Shown here: positions 21,560 through 33,299 of the stretch, one piece after another
How positions within the stretch are numbered: the stretch's first letter is position 1
How the letters are laid out: each line of letters opens with the position of its first letter
Assembly: GCA_973895155.1 (NCBI GenBank)
Contig: OZ316896.1
Span: 6,014,001-6,078,000, forward strand
Source of the DNA: Marsupella aquatica
Taxonomy: Eukaryota; Marchantiophyta
Length of the DNA: 64,000 nucleotides
Reading direction: 5' to 3'
Notes under the pieces: model-generated
Told to the model about the DNA's origin: nothing
What the model saw: the letters and a program-made list of their open reading frames with translations, nothing else
The model's database searches: none
Made by a program: the position numbers and the translations under genes

Positions 21560-23221
21560 TACTCTTCTTCCTCTTAGTGTTTGCTCATTATCAAAAATTA
21601 TTATTTCAAGTCAATATATTTTCACTTTAATGCTCCATGCCAAAATGTATTCTAAATAGACTATAAAATAATATGCTTTCAATTTCAGGTTCCATGCAAG
21701 CTATAAAATAATTATAATAACACATTCAAATAATATTTTACATAGTGTATTTGTAGCCTATTAGAACCAATCTTAGGTACTCATTTCACTCAAGCCAAAA
21801 ACCTTAATAATTTTTAGAAAATCTGACAGTTGAGCATTGTTCCCTCTTTTTTCATTTTGGTAATAGAATGATGAAAAAAAATAGGTGAAATTGGTTATTA
21901 TAATAGTAGATTTATTATATTTTTCTTGCATCTGTCCCCTCTACACTTTCCAATAATATATTAAAAATGGTATTACATTTTATGTGACATTAAGCCTACC
22001 AAACTAAGATGCATCAAAATATAGTAATGAATGAGTGATAAGAGATACGATTGCTCATCTTCACCAATTATTTATGTATACTAGCAAGTAGCACCAAAAT
22101 CATTTCAAATGATTGAGTTCTAAAGACAAGTATGAACAACCAAAGCATAGATAAATCGATATATTGTCTCCAATCATCCCCCATAGACCATGACATATAT
22201 AGTGAACACTTTACATATAATCATGATAAAAATCTACATAATAAATGTTCTCATGGACTCTTTATCTACATGTGATTTCAGTTCAACCACAAGTAATCAA
22301 AAGACTATGTGCACCAAAACTAAAGTCTGGATGGATTGCTATGATGTTCTAGCTAACCCTATGAATTGTGATAGAGAACAAACCCTATTTCACCCAATAC
22401 TAATTTGAAAGAGCCCAACTGCAAATGGATTGAAAATTCTCTCACTAATTGTTTACCTATGTTTTTGTCACGGTAAAAATATTATCAGCACCCAAAAATC
22501 AAATTGAGAATGCAAATGGAATGGATTGAAGCAGAGAAAAATCATCCATAGCTCCGCAACAACAAAGTACTCAAAGTGCTCCCTATAAGAAGAACAATAT
22601 TGTATGAAAAACATAATTTTTAGTAGCTCCAACCAAAAACATTACTTAAAACTCTCTTTGCAACAAGAGCAACACTCCCTAAAAAATAGGATTCATCAAC
22701 AATACTCAAAAACTTGAAATCATAAGTAAGTTTGTAACAATAAACTTGGTCAAAATATTATTTATAACAAGAGCAATGGTTTGTAAAAAATAGGGTTCTG
22801 CAGCAATCCTCATGCAAATTGAAATTTCTCCTAGTGCAAAGGAAAAATTAATACAATCTTGTTAAACCATAGGTGCCCATATAAAAGGGTCACTTTCCCT
22901 GCCCGAACACTGTTCACTTCTGCCCCCGGAGAACAACAGAGTTGCCCCCAAAAAGTGGAGCTAACCGGAAGTGACGGCCCTGACCGATAATGATGGCCTC
23001 TTGCCCCACAATTGCCTACGATAGCTCTCTCCATGAAAGTTGTCTGACATTTTCCTCGGTATTATGCCTTCCATTGTATTCCACTTCAAATTTTTCTCGT
23101 CTACTGCTTGATTGTTTTCTTGTCTACTGCTTGACTGTAGTCTCTCAATAATCTGACATGCAATTTTGATTTTCATACCACAAAAATGACAGATTGTAGG
23201 CATTTTTGAGAAGGTGGGCGC

Positions 23222-23293
23222 AAACGCCAACCCAGTTTGAACACACGACCTCCCAAATCTAGGCAACTATCGTAACCACTGTGATCTACTGGC
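23222..23293 (-). repeat. tRNA-derived SINE-like head
   Basis: On the minus strand about 72 bases read like a worn tRNA: 5' GCCAGTAGATCACAGTGGTT (A-box-like) and GTGTTCAAACTGGG (B-box-like, compare GGTTCAAACC), ending TTGGCG, which can pair with GCCA of the start. The T arm does not fold well, so a functional tRNA gene is unlikely. The body continues to lower coordinates without a clear poly(A) or repeat tail. Confidence 0.45.
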
Positions 23294-23737
23294 TTTACAG
23301 ATTGAATTGACAATCAACAGTATAAGATCAACTATTTAGAGATCACCCTAATGCACTTGTGACCCTGTTGCGCGAGCTACCCGTCTCACAGCCCATGCCC
23401 ACACCAAAACTTGCCTCACCCATTCCCACTCCTCGGTGCCTACCTAATCTCTTCCCAAAAATAAAGTGCCCATACCTCTTCATTGGAGCCAGGGACTCGG
23501 TTATAGCTGTTCACGATCCGGTTGTATTATTATACCCAGTGGCAGGAGACCAACACCTGGATGTCACCTTAGGTACTTCTTGATGGCTACCTAGGCTGCC
23601 CGGGACCCATGAGGACATGCCCTAAGTGCCCAACCCCCTGCCCATCTGCCCATCTCTCCCCGATCAGCAAGATAATAGAGATTCATATTATCAATATTCC
23701 CTAACAAAATCACTATTTTAAGTTTTTCTTTTTGGGG

Positions 23738-23766
23738 AAACATAGATCTCGGCGAGATCTATGTTT
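23738..23766. repeat. Palindrome, member 3 (14-base perfect arms)
   Basis: AAACATAGATCTCG and CGAGATCTATGTTT around a single G. It is followed by TGAGCCCAAAAT, the inverted form of the GGCTCAAAACA context of member 1. The arms are longer and better preserved than in the other members. Confidence 0.75.
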
Positions 23767-26329
23767 TGAGCCCAAAATTGGCTTATATCATGGACATATG
23801 AGATTCCAATGAGTGTAATAAGTTTGGATCGTGATCTCTTGATAGAGTGAAAAGAAAACTTTGTTGTGCACAATGAAATTACAAGTAACCCATAGCTTTT
23901 ATATGTGCACTTGTGGTTTAACAAGAGCAATGTTCTATAAAAATTAACATTCTGCAACAACAATTTTGTAAGTTGTATAGTCATTTTGCAAGGTATCAAT
24001 GCCCTATAATCTCAAGAAAATGTGTAGAAAACTTGTTATGTTCTTAGAATATTTCCTTTGTAAAAAAAGTATTTATATTTGGCTAAGATTACATGTGGTA
24101 CTATAAAATATACACTAAATTAATCGCTAAGTGATTGAGATCAAGGAAATTTCTTTACTTATAATACTAACTACCTACTTACTCTATGAAAGATATATAT
24201 TGAAAAATATTCTATAAATCTAAGTTTGAAATAACTTTTGACATAGGATGTTAAAGTCTGGATGGACATGCACATTGTCCATGAAGCGTTAATGGATAAA
24301 CCAAACAATGCATGGACATGATTAAAAATATAAACATTGGAGATTACTATTTACATTCTATCGAGTAACCAAATCATTAATTATTTCAAAAATTTTGTCT
24401 ATCACTAACTCTATCACCAATTGTGTTATAAAGATAGTTTGTAAATGGCTGGAGCACTTTTAATTGAAACCTTCCTCCATTCTCCCAATACTCTTTCCCC
24501 TTCACATAATTACTAGAAAATAATCTATAAATCTTAAATACTTGGGGGTCTCACTATATGTATGCCTCCCCATCACCTACAACATTTTTAGGTCTTGGAC
24601 TCTCTAAAATGTAAGAAAAATATTATTTTTAAACCCCTATAAAAGTTTGAAATATTCCAAAAAATTGGTTAAAAAGACACTAATGTTCTTATAAGTTTCA
24701 GAATTGGATTTAAAAGACCCTATTATTCTTTAAAAAAAAAAATTAAGTCTGTTTTTCGAACCAATAAAATGACCCTATTCTTTGTCGCACGTGATGTGCC
24801 ATTTTTGTGGAAGTGAAACCCCCGAGATCTTATATAAGTACCATATCTGGTCTTTATGGTAGATGAAACTTTGAGTAGATTGAGTGCTTCACATTTTCTA
24901 GTGATACCGCCTCAAATAGTTTGCTCAATGATAAAAAACCAAATGAACCAAATTTTATCAAAACAATATTTTTATGTTTACAAGCCTTAGCATAAGCCCA
25001 ACAAGATTGGGGAAGCAAGCAGCATAATGACTCGAGCACCAGAGAAACAATTTTCACCAAGGAGGCTAAGGGGCAAATCTTAAGCCCAGATAAGCTCAAT
25101 GTCTGTAGTACTATACCACGAACATAAATTAACATTTAAGGTCCAAAACTCGATATTTGATCCCATGGAAGAACAAGTAAGGAATGATTTTCTATTGTTT
25201 AGCACTTTTGAATAAGTAAAGTAACAAAAAAACAGGTTTGAGCCTTTTACTATGATTGCTCAGCAAGGCATAGATTTGAATGTTTATTTAACATTATAAA
25301 TAAAAGAACAAAATAGAAACAATTAATAAAAGACAATGAAAATCTTGAGGTATGGTGAGGGAGTTTAGGAAACAACCAAGGTTACTCCTCAACATAACTT
25401 CATTTGATGTGATTTAGATGGTATATCCGTGAGAAACATTTATGGAAAGGATTACTTTACTAGGATGATTACTAAAATATCGTCAACATGTCTCAACGTT
25501 TCCTTTCAAGGTACTTAATGGAGACTAGTAATCAATCACTTCGGTATCCAATTGGTACTTTGTGTCACGAACAAGAGACACCATCATCATCAAATTTGAA
25601 GTCATAAGTCATTGGAAATTAATCCTTCTTAGCATCATGTGCTCAAGCAAGATAACGCCAACAATTATGCATCAAGAACTTTTAGAATTATGTAGATCTC
25701 ACCAATTAAGGAATCTACTTCTACACATTCCAAAGTTTCAACCTCTTACAAAATTTTATTTCTTTGCTCTGAATTTTGAAATATCCAAATGCAAAGACCT
25801 TGGGAGAAAAAATTCTTTGCATTAAGTCACTCTAATACAAATAGAATTTCTTTCTACAAAGTGAAGTGTGTTACAATATGCAACAACAGGCTTACATAAT
25901 TTCCTCACACAAAAGTGACAAAAACTCTACTACATATAGGCTAGCAAAAACCCAAGAGAAAAGAGATAATAAAAGGACATGCCCTTTCATATCTCAAGAG
26001 TCCTGAACTAAAGTAAAAAGTATCAAAAATATGCTACAGGAGTACTCAAGGTTCACTAGAATGCTCCTGGAATCAAAAATTTATCAAAAGTTATCCCTAG
26101 TGTTAACTGGAGTAAAAGTGTCATTGCACCTTTGTGGTAAAACTAAATAGTGATTTTGTAGGAATTTTAACTTCTAAAATTAAAGTCAGAATGAGATGAA
26201 AAGTTTTTTAGGTGGTTACATACATGCTACATGCTTGCAAAATCTCAGACTTTTTTAAGGTGTCTAAGTGCCTCAATAAAATAGATAAAAAGTGCTGTCG
26301 GATATAAAATACAATTTTCCGGAAACTTT

Positions 26330-26410
26330 TCTAAGTGTCGTAAGCGCCGTTGCGCCTTTGCGCCAAGGAGTAGTAGCGCCGTTTCGGTTTTGCGCACTTA
26401 CGCTATAGCA
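26330..26410. repeat. GCGCC/GCGTT motif block, left flank of ORF element
   Basis: Dense short motifs (AGCGCCGTTGCGCC, TTGCGCCAA, AGCGCCGTTT, TTGCGCAC, TTACGCT) in 80 bases within otherwise AT-rich, CpG-poor DNA. A similar block lies on the other side of the ORF region at 29.29-29.45 kb. Confidence 0.55.
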
Positions 26411-26991
26411 AAACTAGAATGTTAATAACCTCCAAACCACATGACGGTTTGAGTCGATACTTTCAGGGTAGGTTCTACTACATAAGGGCTACCTCCTACA
26501 ACTTTTTTAAATTTATTCTGACTACTTACCTCAGACTTTTTTATCTATTCTGACTACTTAACAAAAATTGCTAAGATTAGTTGATCTTGAGTTGAAGGGT
26601 GGAGTAGGTCAATCTTCTTGAAGCAGTGTTGTCTGGTCCGATGGTTGAAAATTCATGAATGTCTCTGTTTGAATTACTTCTCAAAGGAAATCCAGAACCT
26701 GAGTATCATGTCGAGCAAAAGGAAGAGATTTGATTTGTCGTTCAACATTTAAAACAGGGAGCTAGTAGTCTCTTGTGGAACATAGTGTTCACCTTGCTAG
26801 CTTGCATGTAGATGCCAACCAGATCATAACTACAACAAGTGGCATGATAGTTGCGTGGAAACTTGTTGATGAAAGTGTCGGAGTCCTTGGCAAGCGACAA
26901 AAGTGGAGTAATGCTAGGTAATAGTTCCCGCCACTTCAGGGTGTAATCAGCTAACCGTTGTGAAGTAATGTTGTTCTAGATTCTCTGGCTC

Positions 26992-29289
26992 TTAGCAACC
27001 AATGTAATAAATTGTTGAACAACAAAAGGATCCTTTGGAAGGGCACCATGGTTGACTTGGTATCTTTTGCCTCAAAAAGTTGATGATGAATTCCAAGACA
27101 AAGGCAAGTAAGTTTCCAAAATATGCCAAAGCCAGATCTCCATTCTCCAGCACAAGGTGTCCAACCAGAATCATGACAACAAGAATAGGGTGAAAATATT
27201 CAGCTTCTGTCGAGATTTCATCCATCTCTACTATCTTCAAGCGGGTGACTTCTTTTAGGTGAAGTTTCAGGATATAGAGACATTCAACTCTCTTCTTATG
27301 ATAGTACTGCCAAAACTCTAAGATGGGAGGAGTTCTAAGGTCTGAAACTCTGACAAATTCAACAAATTGTTTAATACTCTCTTGAGGAGTCTTAGGGTCA
27401 ATATGCAATGTAGGAATGAAATTGACTTGGTAGGATTTATCTTGACCTGATGGAAGGGTGTCAGGATAAGAAACAACAAGATGTTCACCTTCAGGTGTAA
27501 CCTCAGGTTCTGGAAAACTAGGATAAAGGTGGTGTGGATGGTTGGAAGGAGTGTAAGGTGAGGTAGGTGAATGACTAGAAGGAGGGGAAGAATAAGGAAT
27601 GGGTGATCCAGACTCTGAAGTGTGGTAACGTACAGTAGAGTACATCTGAGTGACATGACATTGGAATAGTTGTGCAAGTCTTTGAACTAGATCCTCACAA
27701 TATTCTAAATGATGATCTCGATTCAAGGTAGTAGTAGCTTTCTGTAATAGATCTTCCAAAACATCAACAAGATCCTTCTCGTCACACTCCAGCAACTTAG
27801 CAATTTCAGTAACAAGATCAAAGTAATACTCAACTGATCGTCCTGATGAAGTTCCAAAGGGTTGTTGAAGTTTTGTCCTTAATGGTGATAGTCCCTCAAG
27901 ATTTGGTTCCTCCAATGCAACATCAGATATTTGAGTAGTAGGGACAATAGGTGTCATCAATGGAACTTTGGCGGGTTCTTGAGTGTACTGGGCAGGTCCT
28001 TGAGTAGGTGAATAGAATGAAAGAGGGCTGCAGGATACTGGAATGGTGACAGAAGATATTCGTAATCTTTCAACTGCATCAATGATCTCTTCAGGTTCAC
28101 AAGTTAATAAGCTAATTATCTTGTCAATGATCTGTTGATTAAATTTGACCTTTGATAAATCATTTTTTGGTATATCAGTGAGGGGAGAATAATGTGGTCT
28201 TTTCCGTGGTCTTGCAGGGGAAGTAAAATGAGTAGCTGCATGGTTAACCTGAATTGGGGTCCGTAGCAGATGGGCTAGGGAAAAAATCATTTGTTGCTGC
28301 AGTTGGCGAGGGGATAGACTGAGTTGAGTCTGGAGATGTAGGTGTAGGGTTAGCAAAATTGGGATAAAGGGGAGTTCTTCTATCGTGACTGGGATCTTCA
28401 GGTGGAGATAGAGGTCCATTGGGGTCTAAAGGAGGGTTGTCTAATGGTTCTTTGGAAGGGGCTCGCCAAGCAAGTGGAGTAACTTCAGGGCAAAAAGGAG
28501 GTGACATTGCTGGATCATCCATCTGACCATTCTTACCTCCTTCAATTTCAGAATCAGAGTCTCCAAAATCAAATTCGTCGATTAATCTGGATCTTTCCTC
28601 TTGCTCCTCAAGTAGTAAGCAATCATCTTGAAAATATAGCTGACACAAGTAAGCGGGTAATAGAGTGGGTTGTCCCACTTTCACCTTCTTAATCTGGGAT
28701 AAGATTGCTTGTCTCATAAGCAATGCCCAATTTATATCAGTTTCCCCTTTCCAACTTGCAACAATGGTATTAGCAAGAGATATCGGTATCATGTGAGGAC
28801 CATTGGGATGGAAATGGGAACCAGAAATTCCAAGATGACTTTTAAAGTGTAATCAATACATTGGTCCATCTTCCACCAATGGCGAACATTTCGGATTCCA
28901 GAAAAATAAGGTTTTGAGATCTCTCCTTGGCGTGATAGTAAATTGCTTCCCGTAGCAGGGCAGTCAAAAGCTTCTGCTACAAATTGTAAAGTCCACTTCT
29001 CTGGATTTGCTCGAGCAGTGCCCACCATATCAACTTCAATGTGTGCTCCATCCTGAAAATCCTTTAAGTAACTAGGTGAAGTCACTGACCAAGGTAGAGT
29101 AGCTTACTCAACTAAGTGCATGACTTCCAAAGACTCTTTTAGAACATCCAGACTTCTCTTTAAAGTGGGATAAACCACTGGGACAGCTTTTGGTAAAGTG
29201 ACTCCGGCTACAACTCCCTCTACTCCCTCTCCTGTTGTTGCCATAGTTGAGGCATAAGTCAAAGTCGCAAATATAAAGTGGCTGAACAA
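26992..29289 (-). pseudogene. Decayed element protein, Pro-rich with triple helical repeat
   Basis: A minus-strand coding relic of about 2.3 kb, broken by one in-frame TAA (about 29.10 kb) and two frame changes (about 28.80 and 28.3 kb). The first part (MATTGEGVEG..., NPEKWTLQFVAEAFDC, SGIRNVRHWWKMDQC, INWALLMRQAILSQIK, LLPAYLCQLYF) looks like retroelement or plant-transposon capsid-type domains; this is resemblance only. The second part (28419-26992, 475 codons) is rich in Pro/Ser/Thr and contains three related helical segments with an LL.C or LF.C signature: IIDKIISLLTCEPEEIIDAV, LVTEIAKLLECDEKDLVDVL and LVQRLAQLFQCHVTQMYSTV. No catalytic domain is recognised. Confidence 0.55.
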
Positions 29290-29450
29290 AACACGTCGAA
29301 GCGTCGTTGCGTGATTACGCCATTCCGCCTATACTCTAAAACGCAAATGTCATTTACGATGAAACGTTGTTCCGCCGTTACTTTGTGGCGTTGTTGCATT
29401 GAAACGCTTTGGCTCCAAGACGCCATCATGCCTTTACATTTTTGCCTTCC
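29290..29450. repeat. GCGCC/GCGTT motif block, right flank of ORF element
   Basis: Repeated AAGCGTCGTTGCG, ATTACGCCATTCCGCC, AAACGTTGTTCCGCCG, GGCGTTGTTGC, AAACGC and GACGCC motifs in 160 bases immediately upstream of the minus-strand ORF start. Pairs with the block at 26.33-26.41 kb. Confidence 0.55.
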
Positions 29451-30371
29451 GTGATCAAAACTTCACAATGAATTCTCCGATCGCACCACGAGAATACAAA
29501 TAGTGTTCTCCCTTGCTCGTCTCAACGCTTCCTCTAGATCAGAGTGCAATGTCGCAGCCAAGTGACTCTCTTCAGAATGTCAGGTAGATTATGGAGTTTG
29601 ACTCCTTGGTGAGAAAGCGCACCCGAGTAGGGCAATGCTCGCTGATTACTCAGGGTATTATCTATTAATCTGTCCTATCTTAAGTCTTAACCTTACTTAT
29701 ATCTAAAAGTAGATTAATTGGTTATGTTTAATCTATTTCTAACTACAAAATTTTTAAAATTTTCATTATTTCTAACTTTTCTGACTTAGACAGCTGTTAC
29801 AATGTCCTTTATGTGAAGTTGTGTTCTTGTTATTAAGGGGATTTAGTTTATTGTTGCCATAATGGAATATTGTGGGTGGTGCCTTTGCTCCACAATGGGT
29901 TGAAGCCCTTGCACTCCTCTTTCTTTGGTATGAGTATTGTTGCTTGGCTCTTGAGGCTCATTACATGCGTTGCATTGCTCTGGGCCCAAATGTTGGGTCA
30001 AACATGATGGCCAAGGCATTTTAGCGGGAGAAGGTGGATAGGGCACAATTTCATATTTTGGGTGAGGAGTCCTTTTGGCACTTTCCCTTGCATTTTTTGC
30101 ATGGTTGTTGCTCTGGCTGCTTTTCACTCAACCTGATGCACAGAAGAGGGGGGTTTCAGTATTTATTGAACAACTGACAAGGATAATATAAACTATTGAA
30201 CGTACTGAAATAAAAACAAAATTTGCCAGATGTGAAAATTTAATTGGGGGCATCTAAAAATATTTTGTTTAACTTCAAGGACATAATGATGTGTAACTAT
30301 GGCTGAAATGGTTTGCCCCACAAAAAATCAACAAAAAATAAGCAAACAATCAGCCAAACCAAACACAAACA

Positions 30372-30569
30372 TTGGTCAAAGCCAAAGGTGCCCCTAAAAA
30401 TGGGTTTTGTTTCAAGAACACCCAAATTCACCCTTACCTACAAGAATGTTTGCTCAATGTGGCTAAATTGCGTGATGAACCCAAATACTTGGCAGGTGGA
30501 TCAGGGTCACGAAGAGAAACACCAATGGCCTTGTATCTAGGCATTAAAGATATAGCTGACAAGGTCTAG
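30372..30569 (+). other. Exon-like open frame, unrecognised
   Basis: A 65-codon plus-strand frame contains LRDEPKYLAGGSGSRRETPM and ALYLGIKDIADKV and ends at a possible splice donor (GACAAG|GTCTAG). Its composition is unlike the surrounding AT-rich DNA and could be an exon from a captured or decayed gene. I do not recognise the family, and no second exon is found. Confidence 0.2.
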
Positions 30570-30839
30570 TACAAGATATTACTTTATGTGGGGTGTATTT
30601 CCTTTTGAAAATCTGATTTAATTAGTCTGCATTCATGTTCAAGCATGTGTTGAGTTGTAGCATTAAGGTTGTCCTGGGGTTTGTCCCATTACTTATTTTG
30701 AGTCCATCTATTAGGGTTAGAATTACTTTAAGTGCTTTGCTTTTAGAGTGGCATTATTTAATGTATGTAGAGATTTTGAGAGCATAGGAAGTAGGAGGGG
30801 TCCTGTACATCATTAGTTATCAGTGTTGTTGTCTTAAAA

Positions 30840-31145
30840 TTTTTGAATCTCGGCTGAGCAGTTGAGATGGGGCCTTTGCACCTCCGCGCATCTCAGCTAG
30901 GCAGCTAAGATTAACTCAATCTCAGTTGACCTCGCTAAAATGGGTGTACGGACCCAAAAAAACAGAAAAATAACCAAAAAAATTGGAATTTGTTTTTTGG
31001 AAAAAACATTCTGGCAAAATCCTGTGTCTGTACTGTATGGACACATGGCCATCTCAGCTGGCCTCGCCAAGATGGGGTGTTCCATACCATGGCCATGTGT
31101 CCATGTGTCCCGTGTCCGTATTGTATGGACACATGGCCATGTGTT
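30840..31145. repeat. Three-armed inverted/direct repeat cluster
   Basis: ATGGACACATGGCCAT occurs at 31037-31052 and again at 31125-31140; its exact complement lies between them at 31089-31104. Degenerate CTCAGCTGGCCTCGCCAA-like phrases recur from 30.85 to 31.08 kb. The middle arm can pair with either flank, so two alternative hairpins are possible. Confidence 0.7.
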
Positions 31146-31799
31146 CCATACAGAATTTCAAATAAGGTTTTTTTGTCTCCCTCAAATTTTGAACAAATTA
31201 TATATCTTCTTTTTTGGGTGCCGCAACTTGGCGGCTTCTTTGAAATGACGTGACAATTGATATCAGGTTGACTGATAGAGATGACTAATAACTGATGAGA
31301 TGACTTGTCTCGAAATGGGACAGTGTTTTTGTCCTGAATTCTGTAAACTAGTGAAAATGTTATTGGGCTTTTGATTTATTTGAGTGTAGGGAATTTGAGT
31401 TGATGGATGCTTACTTAGATAGAAGTGGTACATTCAAGGCTAAGTATTGATTGATCCTGGTTCCAACTAAGGGGTCTTTCATTGGTGTTAGTTCCATAGA
31501 CTTTGTGTATCATTATGCAAAATTGGTTTATTGTGTGGTGTTCACAAAATCACTACTGTCATTCCTCAAGCTCAAGTTTTGGTCATACCAAAACCCATAT
31601 TAAGTAAAGAATATTGTTAAGAAAGTAAAAATGGGGGAAGGGGCACTTTGCATGATAGTGTGGGTTTTATCTATCCCATATTGTATCTCAAATTGCTAAT
31701 AAATAACTGGCTAGCATAGCTAAGTTTGCTCAAGACAAAACAATTGAGAACAAATGGAATCTATTGATCCCATACGTATCTCAAATTGCTAAGTAATTA

Positions 31800-32279
31800 C
31801 ATTGTTTACCATAGTTAGTACCATAACTTATATAGTCTCCCTGCATAAATAGTATCACACACACTAATAAGGGTGTGACTACAAATCTCAAAAACATATA
31901 AATAATAGTACAAGTAGAGAGTTCAGTCTCTTGTCATACATTCTAGTTTGATTTTGATTGTATTTATAACCTGGTTCTCACTTCATCATACTTTAATAAA
32001 ATCTGGCTTCCAATTGACATTCAATTTTAATTTTATATGCTCTTGCAAATATATCTTACTACTAGAAAAATTTGTACTTTTCATAAGCTATGCACATTAA
32101 TTCTGTGTTCATCACACACTATTTGAGTGTCACCAAAAATAATCTCACTTACTCTAATTTAGAATAACATGTATTTAGTTTCACTTCTTATCTAGTCTCA
32201 CACACATTAATTATGGTGATATCTTTAAAAAATCTTTGTTCGGAAATACTGTGTGTGAGACTAATTAGGGTAATCAGTG
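31800..32279 (-). mobile_element. Non-autonomous derivative of the 19-21.5 kb element
   Basis: 480 bases with TA on both sides (31798-31799 and 32280-32281) and inverted ends CATTGTTTACC.TA / CACTGATTACC.TA. On the minus strand its first about 230 and last about 100 bases align with the two ends of the 2.54 kb element, while the transposase-bearing middle is absent. Confidence 0.8.
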
Positions 32280-32499
32280 TAGTTAGCAAAGCTAAGTTTT
32301 CTCAAGACAAAGCAATTGAGGAAAAATGGAACCAGTAGTTAGTACCTCATGACATATAGTATGGTAATCATAGTACATCAAACAGCAGTCACTAATACAC
32401 AATCACCACTAAAAGCCAACATTCAAGCAAAAATATATGTGCTAAGTGTACAGTAGACAAGACAATAAATATACACAATGGTATCTTTGTAGGGGAAGT

Positions 32500-33245
32500 G
32501 TAGAAAGTGAAGTCCAGATGGACCACCATGTTGGACACAATACTCTCCTGGAACACATTTTGGTTGTCCATGTGAGATTTGGCTATAGCTTGATGATTAT
32601 GAGGCCAAAAATAAAATCTAGTTTTTCATGGGCAAGGGAACTAGAGTAGGAGGAGACATAAAAAACATAAGCCCTAATATTTCATATGAACACAAAGAAA
32701 ATTAATCTAATAGAATTTGACCCTCTGCATTCCATGATGAAAAGTACCAAATTGGTCAAAAATTCAGTCACTTTTGATGGAAGTGCAGCTTACTACTCCT
32801 CTAGCACATCCTCAAATCTAAAAGTTATTTGAATTTATGAACATCAAATTATAACAATTAGACTTAAATTTTGGGAAATGTGATCCATGGGGGGTTTCGA
32901 AAGACCAACGTTGTGGTCATAAAGAACATCTTTCCATTTTGACGGTTCATGAGAATTGAGGGCCCATAACTTGATGATTACCAGTCAAAACTGAGATTTT
33001 GACACAAATAAAACACAAGCCCAAATATTTCATGCTAACACAATGAAAATTAATCCAAAGAGATTTACTCCACATTTTATGATGCAAAACTAAACCAAAA
33101 CAACCAACAATTCAGTTTCTCTTTGATGATAGCTCACTTACTCCTCTAGCATACTCCAAACACAAAGTTTGGAGTATAAAGTGCTACAATTAACCTCAAA
33201 TTTTGTTAAATGCTATCCATGGGGGGTTCTAAAGGCAGACCTTGT
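32500..33245. repeat. Two diverged tandem copies of a 360-base repeat
   Basis: Shared, ordered phrases: ACTTGATGATTA..AG (with CTTGATGATTATGAGG), ACACAA.GAAAATTAATC, ATTCAGT, TACTCCTCTAGCA and ATCCATGGGGGGTT. The second copy is offset by about 360 bases. A partial third copy lies at 55.43-55.57 kb. Confidence 0.6.
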
Positions 33246-33299
33246 AATCCATGGGACCTTCAAATTACACATGCGAGGCACTCTAATATTATAATACGG

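Larger units (their letters stand above)
21562..26300. other. AT-rich spacer, no gene
   Basis: About 4.7 kb without recognisable coding potential. Contents noted: a loose duplication around 22.65-22.83 kb (AACAAGAGCAA...AAAAATAGG...CAACAATCCTC), echoed at 23.92 kb; a tRNA-like SINE head at 23.2 kb; and a near-perfect palindrome at 23.74 kb. Short open frames here have no family motifs. Confidence 0.5.
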
